50,120 nucleotides of DNA from Actinobacteria bacterium UBA2286 (GTDB lineage: Bacteria; Actinomycetota; Coriobacteriia; Anaerosomatales; Anaerosomataceae), in the NCBI GenBank assembly GCA_002345925.1, contig DDWM01000042.1, positions 1-50,120 of the forward strand, read 5' to 3'. The notes under the pieces are model-generated. The model saw only the letters and a program-made list of their open reading frames with translations. It searched no databases and was not told where the DNA came from. Below, piece by piece: positions 40,557 to 49,019 of this stretch (positions are counted from its first letter, which is position 1; every line of letters begins with the position of its first letter). A program made the position numbers and the translations under genes.

Positions 40557-41785
40557 AGCGCACTGCCATACACATCGAGCCAACCGGAACGGACCTCTGG
40601 CACGATGTCATCGGCGAAGGCCGAGGCCTGCGAGGTGTTCATCGCGACGGTCAGCGGCTCAAACGTGACGGATCCGGCGCTACCGACCGCCGAGTGGATA
40701 CCCACGGCGATGTCGGTGCGGCCGGTGCCAAGATCGAGCGTGATGTCGCCACGCGCACCGGTGAACTCCGTCTTACCCGAAGGAAGCGCCTTGCGGCCCC
40801 CCTCAACAGCTGCCGCGACAAGTGTGCCCACGTCCTCGCCGAGCATCACGAACGCGCTCTTCTTCGCTACGGGCCAGGTGAGCGCTGTGAAAGCGGAGAG
40901 TCCGGGCGCCGAGGCGAGCCTGTCTGCCGAGAGACCGGGGATAAGCAGTGGGATACGCGCCGCGCGCTTGTCGACCGCGATCGCGCGCAGGATCTCGTCG
41001 GCTTCTGCGCCGCTGCATGCCGCAAAGATCGAGTCGGCGCCGGATTCCGCCGCCGCGTGAACGGCGCTCGCGACGTCACCGGGCTTCACGTGGGTCACCG
41101 ACATGCCGATGACCGAGCCGCCCGACGTTGCGAGCCCGTGCTCGAACGCGCCGCAGGTGTCAAAACCGCTCTCGTAGAGAGAGGAGATAACGTACGCGCG
41201 CGAACCAACCGCGTCTGCGGACCACGAGCCGAGTGACCAGGCGCTTTGCCAGTGACCGAGTGAGTGCGAAAGCACGCGTGGCTCGGCGTCGGCAGAGGTC
41301 ACGATATGCGCGCCCGGATCTACGACGACCACAGGAACGCCGGTCTCGGCAGAAAGCGCGCCTAGAAGATCAGTGCGCGTGGGGTTCGTGTAGATGAGCA
41401 CGATGTCGACTCGCTCGCGCTCGATCAGGTCACGCGCCATGGCAGCGGCACTGCTGGGCGCAGAATTGGCTGCAAGCCGCGCGAACACGGGGGCGTCGAC
41501 CTGCCCGCCGGCCACCAGACCAGCGCGAACGCCGGACTCAAGCTGGCCGAGAAGACCGGGATACCTAGCCGACGGAGGGGCGACAACACCGACCGCAGGC
41601 TGGAAGACTCGAGTGAGTGAAGTGAGCAATCCGCTCAGGAACGGCGCACCGGCAAGAGCAGCGACACCTAAGACGACGCCCCCACCGATCACGACCTGGC
41701 GACGTGTTGGACCGTGGTGAGAATCTCTGCTGCTGTCGGACCCCCGGGTGACAAACACGCTGTCTTGAGAAGGCTTATCAGCCAC
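40553..41785 (-). CDS. Tat-exported periplasmic-binding-protein-like protein
   Basis: A 410-residue protein with a twin-arginine signal (TRRQVVIGGGVVLGVAALAG, residues about 27-46) and a type I periplasmic-binding fold (LivJ/LacI-like). VDIVLIYTNPTRTDLLGALSAETGVPVVV is one lobe core and GADSIFAACSGAEADEILRAI the other. No ABC permease or ATPase genes are adjacent, so a sensing or scaffold role is as likely as transport. It is first gene of the tail-collar operon, with GGGGGAG just ahead of the GTG. Confidence 0.75.
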   Translation of the reverse strand: MADKPSQDSVFVTRGSDSSRDSHHGPTRRQVVIGGGVVLGVAALAGAPFLSGLLTSLTRVFQPAVGVVAPPSARYPGLLGQLESGVRAGLVAGGQVDAPVFARLAANSAPSSAAAMARDLIERERVDIVLIYTNPTRTDLLGALSAETGVPVVVVDPGAHIVTSADAEPRVLSHSLGHWQSAWSLGSWSADAVGSRAYVISSLYESGFDTCGAFEHGLATSGGSVIGMSVTHVKPGDVASAVHAAAESGADSIFAACSGAEADEILRAIAVDKRAARIPLLIPGLSADRLASAPGLSAFTALTWPVAKKSAFVMLGEDVGTLVAAAVEGGRKALPSGKTEFTGARGDITLDLGTGRTDIAVGIHSAVGSAGSVTFEPLTVAMNTSQASAFADDIVPEVRSGWLDVYGSAL

Positions 41786-41962
41786 CGCTCCCCCTTGCGC
41801 ATCGTGGCGAGGGAGCTGGCGTTCGTATGAACCCCTCCTTGCCCTTCGCTTGGAATCGACCTTAACACAAGTACAGACGCACGAGCATTCCAGCCGCTTG
41901 GAGCTGGACGACCAGCAGGAGCATACTCACAGAATGCGAGTCTGGCAGCGGGAGGGGATCAC

Positions 41963-42337
41963 ATGGCGACCATGCTATTCGGGGCGTTCTTGTTTCTGCA
42001 CGGCATAATCCACACAGGCTGGGTCTCCCCCAAGCCTGCTGACCCGAACTACCCGTTCGTGACGTCAAGCTCACAGCTCTTGCCATTTGTTCCCGAGAAG
42101 GTCCTGGGTCCGTTGGCCGTCGTGCTCGTCACGCTCATCGTCGTGTCGTTCACGCTCGCGGCCCTTGGCGTGTTCGGTGTGCCGGTGCTCTCACAGATCT
42201 GGCGTCTGCCTGCGACGATCGGCGCCGTGCTTTCACTCGTGATGTGCCTTGTCTTCTGGCACCCGTGGCTAATCGCCGGACCGTTGCTCGACGTGGCGAT
42301 TCTCGCCGCAGTCGTGACGGGCTGGCCGAAGAACTGA
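41963..42337 (+). CDS. Small four-TM membrane protein
   Basis: A 124-residue protein with four hydrophobic helices and a short polar loop (SPKPADPNYPF) after the first, which carries HGIIHTGW. No family could be assigned with confidence. The ATG has a strong GGGAGGGG ribosome binding site. It stands alone, converging on the parvulin gene. Confidence 0.7.
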   Translation: MATMLFGAFLFLHGIIHTGWVSPKPADPNYPFVTSSSQLLPFVPEKVLGPLAVVLVTLIVVSFTLAALGVFGVPVLSQIWRLPATIGAVLSLVMCLVFWHPWLIAGPLLDVAILAAVVTGWPKN

Positions 42338-42359
42338 TCAGTGCGATCCAAATAGCGCA

Positions 42360-42393
42360 GCTCCGCTACGCCGACAATCTGCAGTAGCGGAGC
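42360..42393. terminator. Bidirectional hairpin between convergent genes
   Basis: A perfect 10-bp inverted repeat (GCTCCGCTAC / GTAGCGGAGC) with a 14-base loop lies between the stops at 42337 and 42415. No T tract is seen on either strand. Confidence 0.65.
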
Positions 42394-42414
42394 CGCGCGA
42401 AACGATTGCCGAGC

Positions 42415-42696
42415 CTAGACGTCGCGCTTGGTGACCTCGATGAGGTGATAGCCAAACTGCGTCTTCACCGGGCCGTGAACCACACCTACGGCTTCACCAA
42501 AGCACACGTCGTTGAACTCCTTGACCATCTGGCCGGGCGCGAACACGCCCAGGTCGCCACCATCGGCGCCGGACGGGCACGTGGAGTGCGTACGGGCGAT
42601 CTCGGCAAAGTCGGCGCCGTCTGCGATCTGCTGCTTGAGGTCGTTGGCCTTCTCCTCGGTAGGTACAAGGATGTGGCGAGCTGCTGCGCGGGTCAT
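42415..42696 (-). CDS. Parvulin-type peptidyl-prolyl isomerase (PpiC-like)
   Basis: A 93-residue, single-domain parvulin: ARHILVPTEEKA at the start, FAEIARTHSTCPSG, GGDLGVFAPGQMVKEF, and the C-terminal VKTQFGYHLIEV carrying the conserved His. It lacks a signal sequence, so it acts on proline bonds of cytosolic proteins. The length matches E. coli PpiC. AGGAG precedes the ATG. Confidence 0.93.
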   Translation of the reverse strand: MTRAAARHILVPTEEKANDLKQQIADGADFAEIARTHSTCPSGADGGDLGVFAPGQMVKEFNDVCFGEAVGVVHGPVKTQFGYHLIEVTKRDV

Positions 42697-42783
42697 ATGC
42701 GTCTCCTATCTCGGTTCAGTGACCTGGCGATTATGACCGCGTAGGCCGAGTCGCGCCAGTTGCCATGCCTTTGAAATCGTTCC

Positions 42784-42842
42784 TTGACATTAGTCGTACG
42801 GCGTACGATACTCTGCATGTCAGACTATCGTACAGCGTACGA
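42784..42842 (+). promoter_or_regulatory. Strong promoter with two palindromic operators
   Basis: TTGACA (42784-42789), a 17-base spacer and GATACT (42807-42812) form a near-ideal sigma-70 promoter. TCGTACGGCGTACGA (42794-42808) fills the spacer and TCGTACAGCGTACGA (42828-42842) lies just past the expected transcription start, with centres 34 bases apart. The two near-identical 15-bp palindromes suggest repression by a TetR- or MarR-like dimer, possibly cooperative. No matching regulator gene is adjacent. Confidence 0.8.
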
Positions 42843-42905
42843 ACGTCACGAGCCCTTACCGATGAGCCGCTTGCCGGACGTGATTGAAGACCATAGGAGA
42901 CCGCC

Positions 42906-44201
42906 ATGTTTTCCGCACTCAAGACCCGCGACTACCGCCTGCTCTTCTCGGGCCAGGCAATAAGCCACATCGGCGACCAGTTCCAGCTGATCGCACTGCC
43001 GTGGCTGGTGCTTACACTCACCCACGATCCGCTCCAGCTCGGGCTGGTGCTCGCAGTTGCGGGCGTGCCGCGCGCCGTGCTCATGCTCGTAGGCGGCGCG
43101 TGGGCCGACCGCCACTCCCCTCGCAAGATCATGCTCATCTCCGACGCGCTGCGCTTCGGAGTCACGGCGCTGCTGGCGACGGCTATCCTCACCGGCCATG
43201 CTCAGATGTGGATGGTGTACGTACTCGCCGCTGCCTTCGGGATAGTAGGCGGCTTCTTCATGCCCGCTGCCGAGGCGACCCTGCCGCGGCTTCTCGAGAA
43301 TGACCAGCTTGAAAGCGGCAACACGCTCATGATGGGCACGAACCAGCTCGCGAGCTTCCTCGGACCGGTCGCCGCAGGAGTGCTCATCGCCGCATTCGGC
43401 ACAGCGTCGGGTGCAGGGAGCGATCAGGCGGCCTCTCTTGTGGGCATCGGGGCGGCATTCGCCTTCGACGCGCTGTCCTTTCTCGCCTCGGCGGCATGTC
43501 TTGCCTTCATGTGCCGGCTACCAGCGCTCAATTCGAACCCCGACACTCACCCGCTCGCCGACGTGGCGGCAGGACTGCGCTACGCGTGGAAGAGCGAGCG
43601 CATCCGCTGGATGGTGCTGATTCTCGCGCTGGCGAACCTCCTTATCGCCGGACCGATGTTCGTTGGCGTGCCCGTTCTCGCGCAAACACGACTCGCCGGA
43701 GGCGCGGCGGCTCTCGGCATCATCTTCTCGGCATACGGGCTTGGATCGCTTGCGGGAATGCTGGGGGCGGCGGGTCTGCCGCGTCTTAGCGACCGCCTCT
43801 TCGGGTGGCTGGTGTTCGCGTTGATGATCGGGTTCTCGGCCACCATGGGTCTTCTGGCGTTCGTCAGCGCCACCTGGATAGTGGCAGCGATCATGGTGGT
43901 GGCAGGCCTCGGCAACGGGTACGCCGCCATCGTACTGATCACTTCGCTGCAGAGAATGACTGCCGAGGAGTACCTGGGCCGCGTGATGTCGCTCATCATG
44001 CTCGCGATGGTCGGGCTCATGCCGATATCGCAGGCTATTGCGGGAGCCGTGATCCGAATCTCGCCAGAAGTGCTCTTCGTCGGGTCCGCAGCTGGCTTCT
44101 TGATCGTGGCAGCACTGGTGATGGCGAAGCGGTCGATCTTCACCGTAGAAGGTGAGCACCTGTCGCCCGCCGAGGAGATCGCACTCGCGCCGGCGGTGTA
44201 G
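42906..44201 (+). CDS. MFS exporter (MFS_3/EntS-like)
   Basis: A 431-residue, twelve-helix transporter of the MFS_3 group (enterobactin/macrolide-exporter-like), starting FSALKTRDYRLLFSGQAISHIGD, with loop-2 motif GGAWADRHSPRK. This start and the tight repression signals upstream fit a drug or xenobiotic exporter; the substrate is unknown. TAGGAG lies 6 bases before the ATG. Confidence 0.9.
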   Translation: MFSALKTRDYRLLFSGQAISHIGDQFQLIALPWLVLTLTHDPLQLGLVLAVAGVPRAVLMLVGGAWADRHSPRKIMLISDALRFGVTALLATAILTGHAQMWMVYVLAAAFGIVGGFFMPAAEATLPRLLENDQLESGNTLMMGTNQLASFLGPVAAGVLIAAFGTASGAGSDQAASLVGIGAAFAFDALSFLASAACLAFMCRLPALNSNPDTHPLADVAAGLRYAWKSERIRWMVLILALANLLIAGPMFVGVPVLAQTRLAGGAAALGIIFSAYGLGSLAGMLGAAGLPRLSDRLFGWLVFALMIGFSATMGLLAFVSATWIVAAIMVVAGLGNGYAAIVLITSLQRMTAEEYLGRVMSLIMLAMVGLMPISQAIAGAVIRISPEVLFVGSAAGFLIVAALVMAKRSIFTVEGEHLSPAEEIALAPAV

Positions 44202-44220
44202 CTCGTGCAATGCTGTCGCC

Positions 44221-45084
44221 ATGCCAAACGATGCTGACAGCCACCTGCCCGAACTGATGACCGCCGAGATCGTCACGCACTCGCGGGTCTCGGCGTATCA
44301 CACGATTCGCGTGGTGGACATCGGGCAGCGGCGCATCCTGCAGTTCGAGCGGACCCGCCAGTCGTCGATGTACCTCGACAACCCGTTTGAGACCGACTTC
44401 GAGTATCCCGCGTTCTTCCACATCGGACTGGCGATCCGCCCGGAGGCCGAGCGCACGCTCGTGATCGGCCTCGGTGGCGGCACGGCCGTGAAGCGCATGT
44501 GGCGCGACTACCCCGAGATGCATGTCGACGCAGTTGAGCTCGACCCCGACGTCGTGGAGATCGCGCGGGAGTACTTCGCGCTGCCTGACGACCCGCGCAT
44601 CCGCGTCATCATCGACGATGGCCGCCACCACATCGAGACCGCACCCGACATCTACGACATCGTGGTCGTCGACGCCTTTGACGATGACCGCATTCCCTTA
44701 CCGCTGACCACCGAGGAGTTCTTGTGGGCGGTCCGCGCGCGACTGACCGAGGACGGAGTGGTCACATACAACGTCATCGGCTCGCTTCTCGGCGATCACT
44801 CCAAGGCGTTTCGGAGCCTGCACAGGACGCTGCGCAACACCTTCCGGCGAGTGTGGGTCTTCAACGCCGATGAGGGCGTAGAGGCGAAAGGCAACAACCT
44901 CGTGCTGCTGGCGAGCGACACCAAGCTCTCCACCGCCGAGCTGCTGGAGCGCATCGCCAACCGGGTCGATGGCCGGGTCAGCCTGCCAGCGTTCGATCAA
45001 TTTGGCCAGAACCTGTACGAAGGGCCGATCAGGACCGGCGACGTGCCGATCCTCTCGGACCCGCCGGGCAACAAGCGCGGCTAG
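44221..45084 (+). CDS. Soluble spermidine-synthase-like methyltransferase-fold protein
   Basis: A 287-residue cytosolic protein with the spermidine-synthase-like Rossmann core: LVIGLGGGTAVKRMWRDYP, VDAVELDPDVVEIAREYF and IVVVDAFDDDRIPLPLTTEEF. As in the membrane-fused paralogue at 13949-15502, the DxTDPxGP aminopropyl motif is absent. The start at 44221 has no clear ribosome binding site; it follows the MFS stop by 19 bases and may be translated by read-on from it. Its stop shares CTAG with the convergent MarR gene. Confidence 0.82.
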   Translation: MPNDADSHLPELMTAEIVTHSRVSAYHTIRVVDIGQRRILQFERTRQSSMYLDNPFETDFEYPAFFHIGLAIRPEAERTLVIGLGGGTAVKRMWRDYPEMHVDAVELDPDVVEIAREYFALPDDPRIRVIIDDGRHHIETAPDIYDIVVVDAFDDDRIPLPLTTEEFLWAVRARLTEDGVVTYNVIGSLLGDHSKAFRSLHRTLRNTFRRVWVFNADEGVEAKGNNLVLLASDTKLSTAELLERIANRVDGRVSLPAFDQFGQNLYEGPIRTGDVPILSDPPGNKRG

Positions 45085-45521
45085 GCGTCCACCGGGCCGG
45101 CCACGGCGCCCATGATCGCGCGCCAGGCGGCTTCGCGCCCGGGCCCCTCGGCGGCGAAGATGCCCTCCATGCGTTCGCGCTGGGACCCACTGAGTTCACG
45201 CTCGAGTGCCGCGCCGGAGTCGCTCAGGCGCAGATGACGCGCGCGGCGGTCGCTCTCACCCACGGCGTTCACGACGAGTCCCTCGGCCATTAGGCGGCGA
45301 AGCGGCGCGTTGAGCGCCTGCTTGCTCACGCCAAGGATGCCGAGCAGTTCGCCCACGGTAACGCCAGGGTTGCGACCGACGAAGTAGAGGATGCGGTGGT
45401 GCACGCGCCCAAGGTCGCGGGCGGCGAGGACCTCGTCGGGGTACGCGGTGAACTCCCGGTACGCGTAGAAGAACAGCTCCAGCGCCTCGTTCAGCTCTTG
45501 TTCACGTGATGCGTCAATCAT
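45081..45521 (-). CDS. MarR family transcriptional regulator
   Basis: A 146-residue winged-helix repressor: GVTVGELLGILGVSKQALN (recognition helix), NAPLRRLMAEGLV and the wing GESDRRARHLRLSDSG. MarR proteins sense small aromatic or oxidising ligands. It is divergent from the aminotransferase gene, with a dyad in the shared upstream region. Confidence 0.9.
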   Translation of the reverse strand: MIDASREQELNEALELFFYAYREFTAYPDEVLAARDLGRVHHRILYFVGRNPGVTVGELLGILGVSKQALNAPLRRLMAEGLVVNAVGESDRRARHLRLSDSGAALERELSGSQRERMEGIFAAEGPGREAAWRAIMGAVAGPVDA

Positions 45522-45545
45522 GTTGACATATCCAATCGCGGACGC

Positions 45546-45563
45546 GAGTATAGGTCAATACTC
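45546..45563. promoter_or_regulatory. Dyad in the MarR/aminotransferase intergenic region
   Basis: GAGTAT-N6-ATACTC is a perfect 6-bp dyad, preceded by TTGACA at 45523-45528 on the plus strand. It overlaps the expected -10 region of a plus-strand promoter, as a MarR operator would. Confidence 0.45.
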
Positions 45564-45602
45564 TTGTCATTCTAGCGCGCTGCATGCCAGAAGGGGGACT
45601 GC

Positions 45603-46757
45603 ATGTTCTCGGAGCGTATCGACCGGCTCACCTCATCGCTCGTCCGCGATATCCTTTCGGCAACACAGCAGCCCGGGATGATCTCGTTCGCGGGTGGGCT
45701 GCCCGCGCCTGACGAGCTCCCCACGCCGGACTGGAGCGGCATTCCTGCCTCGGCAGCCCAGTACGGGCCAAGCGAAGGCGAGCCCGCGCTCCGCGAAGCG
45801 ATCGCCGAGGACGCACGCAACGTGGGGATCGAGTGCGACGCGTCGCAGGTGCTGGTGGTCTCCGGCTCGCAGCAGGGCATCGATCTGGTCTCGAAGCTCT
45901 TCATCGACCCCGGGACGCCGATCATCACCGAGGCGCCCACGTACCTGGCGGCACTGCAGTCCTTCGAGCTCTTTGGCGCCGTCTGCCATGGCGTTCCGCT
46001 AGGCACCGACGGCATCGACGCTTCGCGGCTGCGCGAGGTCGCGCAGGACACGGGCGCGCGGCTCACCTATGTGATCCCGACCTTCCAGAACCCGAGCGGT
46101 ACTTGCTACTCCGCCGAGACGCGCGCGGCCGTGGCCGAAGCCGCCGACGACCTCGGGCTGACGCTTTTCGAGGACGACCCGTACCGTGAGCTCGTCTACA
46201 ACAACGTCGACCGCACGCCGATCTGCTCGCACATCAAGAGCGCTCCGTGGATCTACCAGAGCAGCTTCTCGAAATCGTTCATGCCGGGCATCCGCGTGGG
46301 CTACCTCATCGCTTCGCCCGACCTGATGCCACATCTCGTGCGCCTCAAGCAGGCGACCGACCTGCACACCAACCGCTTCGGCCAGTGGCTCGCGCACGGG
46401 CACCTCACCTCGCCCGGACTCGCGGATCGACTGGCGCACTTGCGGCAGGCCTACTCGGCCAAACGCGACGCAATGGACGCCGCGCTCACCGAGCACTTCA
46501 ACGACCTTGCCGAGTGGACCACCCCGCCCGGCGGCCTGTTCTTCTGGCTGCGGCTGCGCACGCCGATCGACACTCGCGAGCTTCTGCCGGCGATGCTCGA
46601 GCGCGGCGTCGCCTTCATGCCCGGCGAGGTCTTCTTCCCGGCGACAGCGCCCTCGCTCGGCTACATGCGCCTCAACTTCTCGCACGCAAGCCAGGAGCAG
46701 ATGCACTCTGGACTCGCGATTCTTGCCGAGGCGGTCCGCGCCACGCCGGCGGCCTAG
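45603..46757 (+). CDS. PLP-dependent aminotransferase, class I (2-aminoadipate/aromatic type)
   Basis: A 384-residue fold-type I aminotransferase: ISFAGGLPAPDELP, YGPSEGEPALREAIA, VSGSQQGIDLVSKLFIDPG, PTFQNPSGTCYS, FEDDPYRELVYN and the Schiff-base lysine in SSFSKSFMPGIRVGYL. This is the LysN/MocR-catalytic-domain group, which acts on aminoadipate, aromatic or branched amino acids. No GntR domain is attached. AGAAGGGGG precedes the ATG. Confidence 0.92.
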   Translation: MFSERIDRLTSSLVRDILSATQQPGMISFAGGLPAPDELPTPDWSGIPASAAQYGPSEGEPALREAIAEDARNVGIECDASQVLVVSGSQQGIDLVSKLFIDPGTPIITEAPTYLAALQSFELFGAVCHGVPLGTDGIDASRLREVAQDTGARLTYVIPTFQNPSGTCYSAETRAAVAEAADDLGLTLFEDDPYRELVYNNVDRTPICSHIKSAPWIYQSSFSKSFMPGIRVGYLIASPDLMPHLVRLKQATDLHTNRFGQWLAHGHLTSPGLADRLAHLRQAYSAKRDAMDAALTEHFNDLAEWTTPPGGLFFWLRLRTPIDTRELLPAMLERGVAFMPGEVFFPATAPSLGYMRLNFSHASQEQMHSGLAILAEAVRATPAA

Positions 46758-46850
46758 CTGGCGCTTCGCCCGATGCACGCCTAAGCTGTCGTCTATGCCG
46801 CGCGCTCGATGCGCGTCCAGCCGTGCCTGTCGACCATACCCGGAGCCCCC

Positions 46851-47786
46851 GTGCAGTCATCCCGTGCTACCCGCATCCTCCCTCTCCTGTGCCTGCTCGG
46901 GGCGGTCACGTTCTGGGGTACCAGCTTCGCGGCTATGAAGACCGCACTCGACAGCTTCAGCCCGATGACGATCATCTGGCTGCGCATGGCAGTGGCGACC
47001 CTCGTCTTCGCACCCGCGTGGTTCTTCCTGCCGAAGCCGGCGTACAGGCGCGGCGATGTGAAGTGGCTGGCGCTCGTCACGCTGCTTCAGCCGTGCATCT
47101 ACTACCTTGCTGAGGGCTACGCAATCCAGCTCACCACCTCAAGCGCCGCCGGCGTCATCTCGGCGATCGTACCGCTGCTGGTGGCTGCAGGGGCGTGGCT
47201 GTTCTTGCGAGAGCGTCTCTCGGCCAGATCAGCGATCGCCATCGGAATCTCGCTTGTTGGTGTCGCCATACTCTCGGCCGGTGGGCAAGCACAGGCATCG
47301 GCACCAAATCCGGTGCTTGGCAACACGCTCGAAGTCATTGCGATGGCGTGCGCTGCCGGAGCGATGATCGCGATCAAGCACCTCTCGGCCAGGTACAATC
47401 CGTGGTTCCTGACAGGGCTGCAGGCAGCTGTGGGCGCGGTCTTCTTCTTGCCGGGAGCGGTAGCAGGCGGAACGACCGGCTGGGCCACCGCAGCGCCCGT
47501 CGCCTGGGTGAGCGTGGTCTACCTCGGCACATTCGTGTCGCTTGCCGCGTTCGGCCTCTACAACACGGCGGTCACCAAGATGCCGGCCAATCGCGCCGCG
47601 CTCTCCATCAACCTGGTGCCAGCGGTCGCGCTGCTAGCCGGGTGGCTCATCCGCGGCGAGTCACTGTCGCTGCTACAGCTCGCGGCCTGCGCCATCATCG
47701 TTGGTGCGGTGGTGCTTTCCGAGACGGGCGCCGCACCGCTTGAGCCTTCAGAAGCGATCGCCGCAGCGGAGTTCCCGGCAGCGTAG
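46851..47786 (+). CDS. EamA family (drug/metabolite) transporter
   Basis: A 311-residue, ten-helix protein made of two EamA repeats: GAVTFWGTSFAAMK and a late FVSLAAFGLYNTAVTKMPANRA. Family members export amino acids or metabolites. The GTG at 46851 has GGAG 5 bases upstream; an ATG at 46809 adds 14 residues with no clear signal. It follows the aminotransferase and may export its product (inference). Confidence 0.88.
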   Translation: MQSSRATRILPLLCLLGAVTFWGTSFAAMKTALDSFSPMTIIWLRMAVATLVFAPAWFFLPKPAYRRGDVKWLALVTLLQPCIYYLAEGYAIQLTTSSAAGVISAIVPLLVAAGAWLFLRERLSARSAIAIGISLVGVAILSAGGQAQASAPNPVLGNTLEVIAMACAAGAMIAIKHLSARYNPWFLTGLQAAVGAVFFLPGAVAGGTTGWATAAPVAWVSVVYLGTFVSLAAFGLYNTAVTKMPANRAALSINLVPAVALLAGWLIRGESLSLLQLAACAIIVGAVVLSETGAAPLEPSEAIAAAEFPAA

Positions 47787-47829
47787 CGGTATCATCGACG
47801 CGAAGACATCCCGACCCAGAGGAGCGCCC

Positions 47830-48309
47830 ATGTCCGATACACTCTCCCCCGCCGACCTCGTCGCTGCGTACAAGCGCGGCCCGGGCATCTTGCGCGAGGC
47901 GCTACAGGGTATGAGCGTCGAGGCTCTCCAGGCGCGACCGATCGAGGGCAAGCTAAGCTCGATGGAAGTCGCTTGCCACATCGTCGATTCCGACCAGTTC
48001 ATGTGCGACCGAATCAAGCGCACGCTCGCAACCGAGAAGCCGCTGATCATGGGCGTCGAGTCCGTCGACTACGTGGGCGCGCTGCGATACCACGAGCGCG
48101 ACCTGGAGCTCGACCTGCGCCTGCTCGAGGTGCAGCGCGAGCAGATGGCGACCGACCTTGACCGACTGCCCGCTGAGGCGTGGAGCCGCACGGCGATCCA
48201 CTCGGAAAACGGGCTGCAGACGCTCGTGGACATCATTGAGCACGCGGTCGAGCATCTCGAGGACCACGTGGCGCGAATCTACGAGAAGCGAGCGGCGCTC
48301 GGGCTCTAG
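47830..48309 (+). CDS. DinB-like four-helix protein
   Basis: A 159-residue DinB/YfiT-like protein. The likely metal-site histidines are in EVACHIVDSDQF, and in the C-terminal IEHAVEHLEDHVARIY, which carries HxxxH. Such proteins include thiol-dependent transferases and hydrolases; the substrate is unknown. AGAGGAG precedes the ATG. Its stop overlaps the convergent gene in CTAG. Confidence 0.85.
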   Translation: MSDTLSPADLVAAYKRGPGILREALQGMSVEALQARPIEGKLSSMEVACHIVDSDQFMCDRIKRTLATEKPLIMGVESVDYVGALRYHERDLELDLRLLEVQREQMATDLDRLPAEAWSRTAIHSENGLQTLVDIIEHAVEHLEDHVARIYEKRAALGL

Positions 48310-48959
48310 TCGTCGCTGAACTCCAACGCGCGCGCGTCGAGCTCGCGCAGGTTTGTCGGGCAGGGGTTGGCAGCGAGCACGTCGGCCATCCATGCCAGGT
48401 TGTGCGCCATGTAGAGCGCAGTGCGATTGGTGTAGCGGTGCCGATCGCCGTGCGCCGCGATGTAACTCGGCCCGGGTCCGGCGTCGCCGACCCAGTAGCA
48501 GTCGACGTTCGGCGGCACCGTGCACCCAAGATGCGTAAGGTTGAACAGCGTGTTCGCCGCAACGTCGTGGGCACCATCTTCGTTCCCGGTGATGATGACC
48601 CCACCGACCTTGCCGTACAGCGGGTACTGCCCGTTGACCGGGTCTCCGTCGGCATAGGTCCCATCGAGACGCTCGAGCACCATCTGGCAGACGCTGGAGC
48701 GCACGCCGAACCAGATCGGCGATGCGATCACAAGGATGTCGCACGCCTTCACGCGCTTGAGGATCGACGGCCACTCATCGCCATCGCCGAGGTCGGATGC
48801 CACACCAAAGGGAATCCGGTAATCGGCAACACGGATCGTTTCACTCACAACATCAAGCTCGCCGAGAAACCCTGCGACCTTGTCGATAAGCGCCTGTGTG
48901 TTGCTCTCGGCGGGCGACGGCTTGAGCGTGCAGTTAAGGAAGAGTGCGGACTTGGACAC
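48306..48959 (-). CDS. NAD(P)H-dependent flavin reductase, flavodoxin-like fold
   Basis: A 217-residue flavoprotein: LFLNCTLKPSPAESNTQALI is the FMN phosphate loop of the FMN_red family, and ILVIASPIWFGVRSSVCQM and VGGVIITGNEDGAHD are the flavin-ring loops. It probably reduces quinones, flavins or nitro compounds. The GTG at 48959 has GAGAGGAG 8 bases upstream; the frame extends to 48986 without support. Confidence 0.85.
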   Translation of the reverse strand: MSKSALFLNCTLKPSPAESNTQALIDKVAGFLGELDVVSETIRVADYRIPFGVASDLGDGDEWPSILKRVKACDILVIASPIWFGVRSSVCQMVLERLDGTYADGDPVNGQYPLYGKVGGVIITGNEDGAHDVAANTLFNLTHLGCTVPPNVDCYWVGDAGPGPSYIAAHGDRHRYTNRTALYMAHNLAWMADVLAANPCPTNLRELDARALEFSDD

Positions 48960-49019
48960 GGACGGCTCCTCTCGGCGGGCGTTCACCCTTCAAGTGTTCC
49001 CAATTGCCGGAGAACCGCC

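Noticed and set aside
42818..42964. 48-codon frame overlapping the start of the MFS exporter, annotated as a gene
   Set aside because: No ribosome binding site and no recognisable product; mentioned only as a possible leader because its ATG coincides with the expected transcription start.
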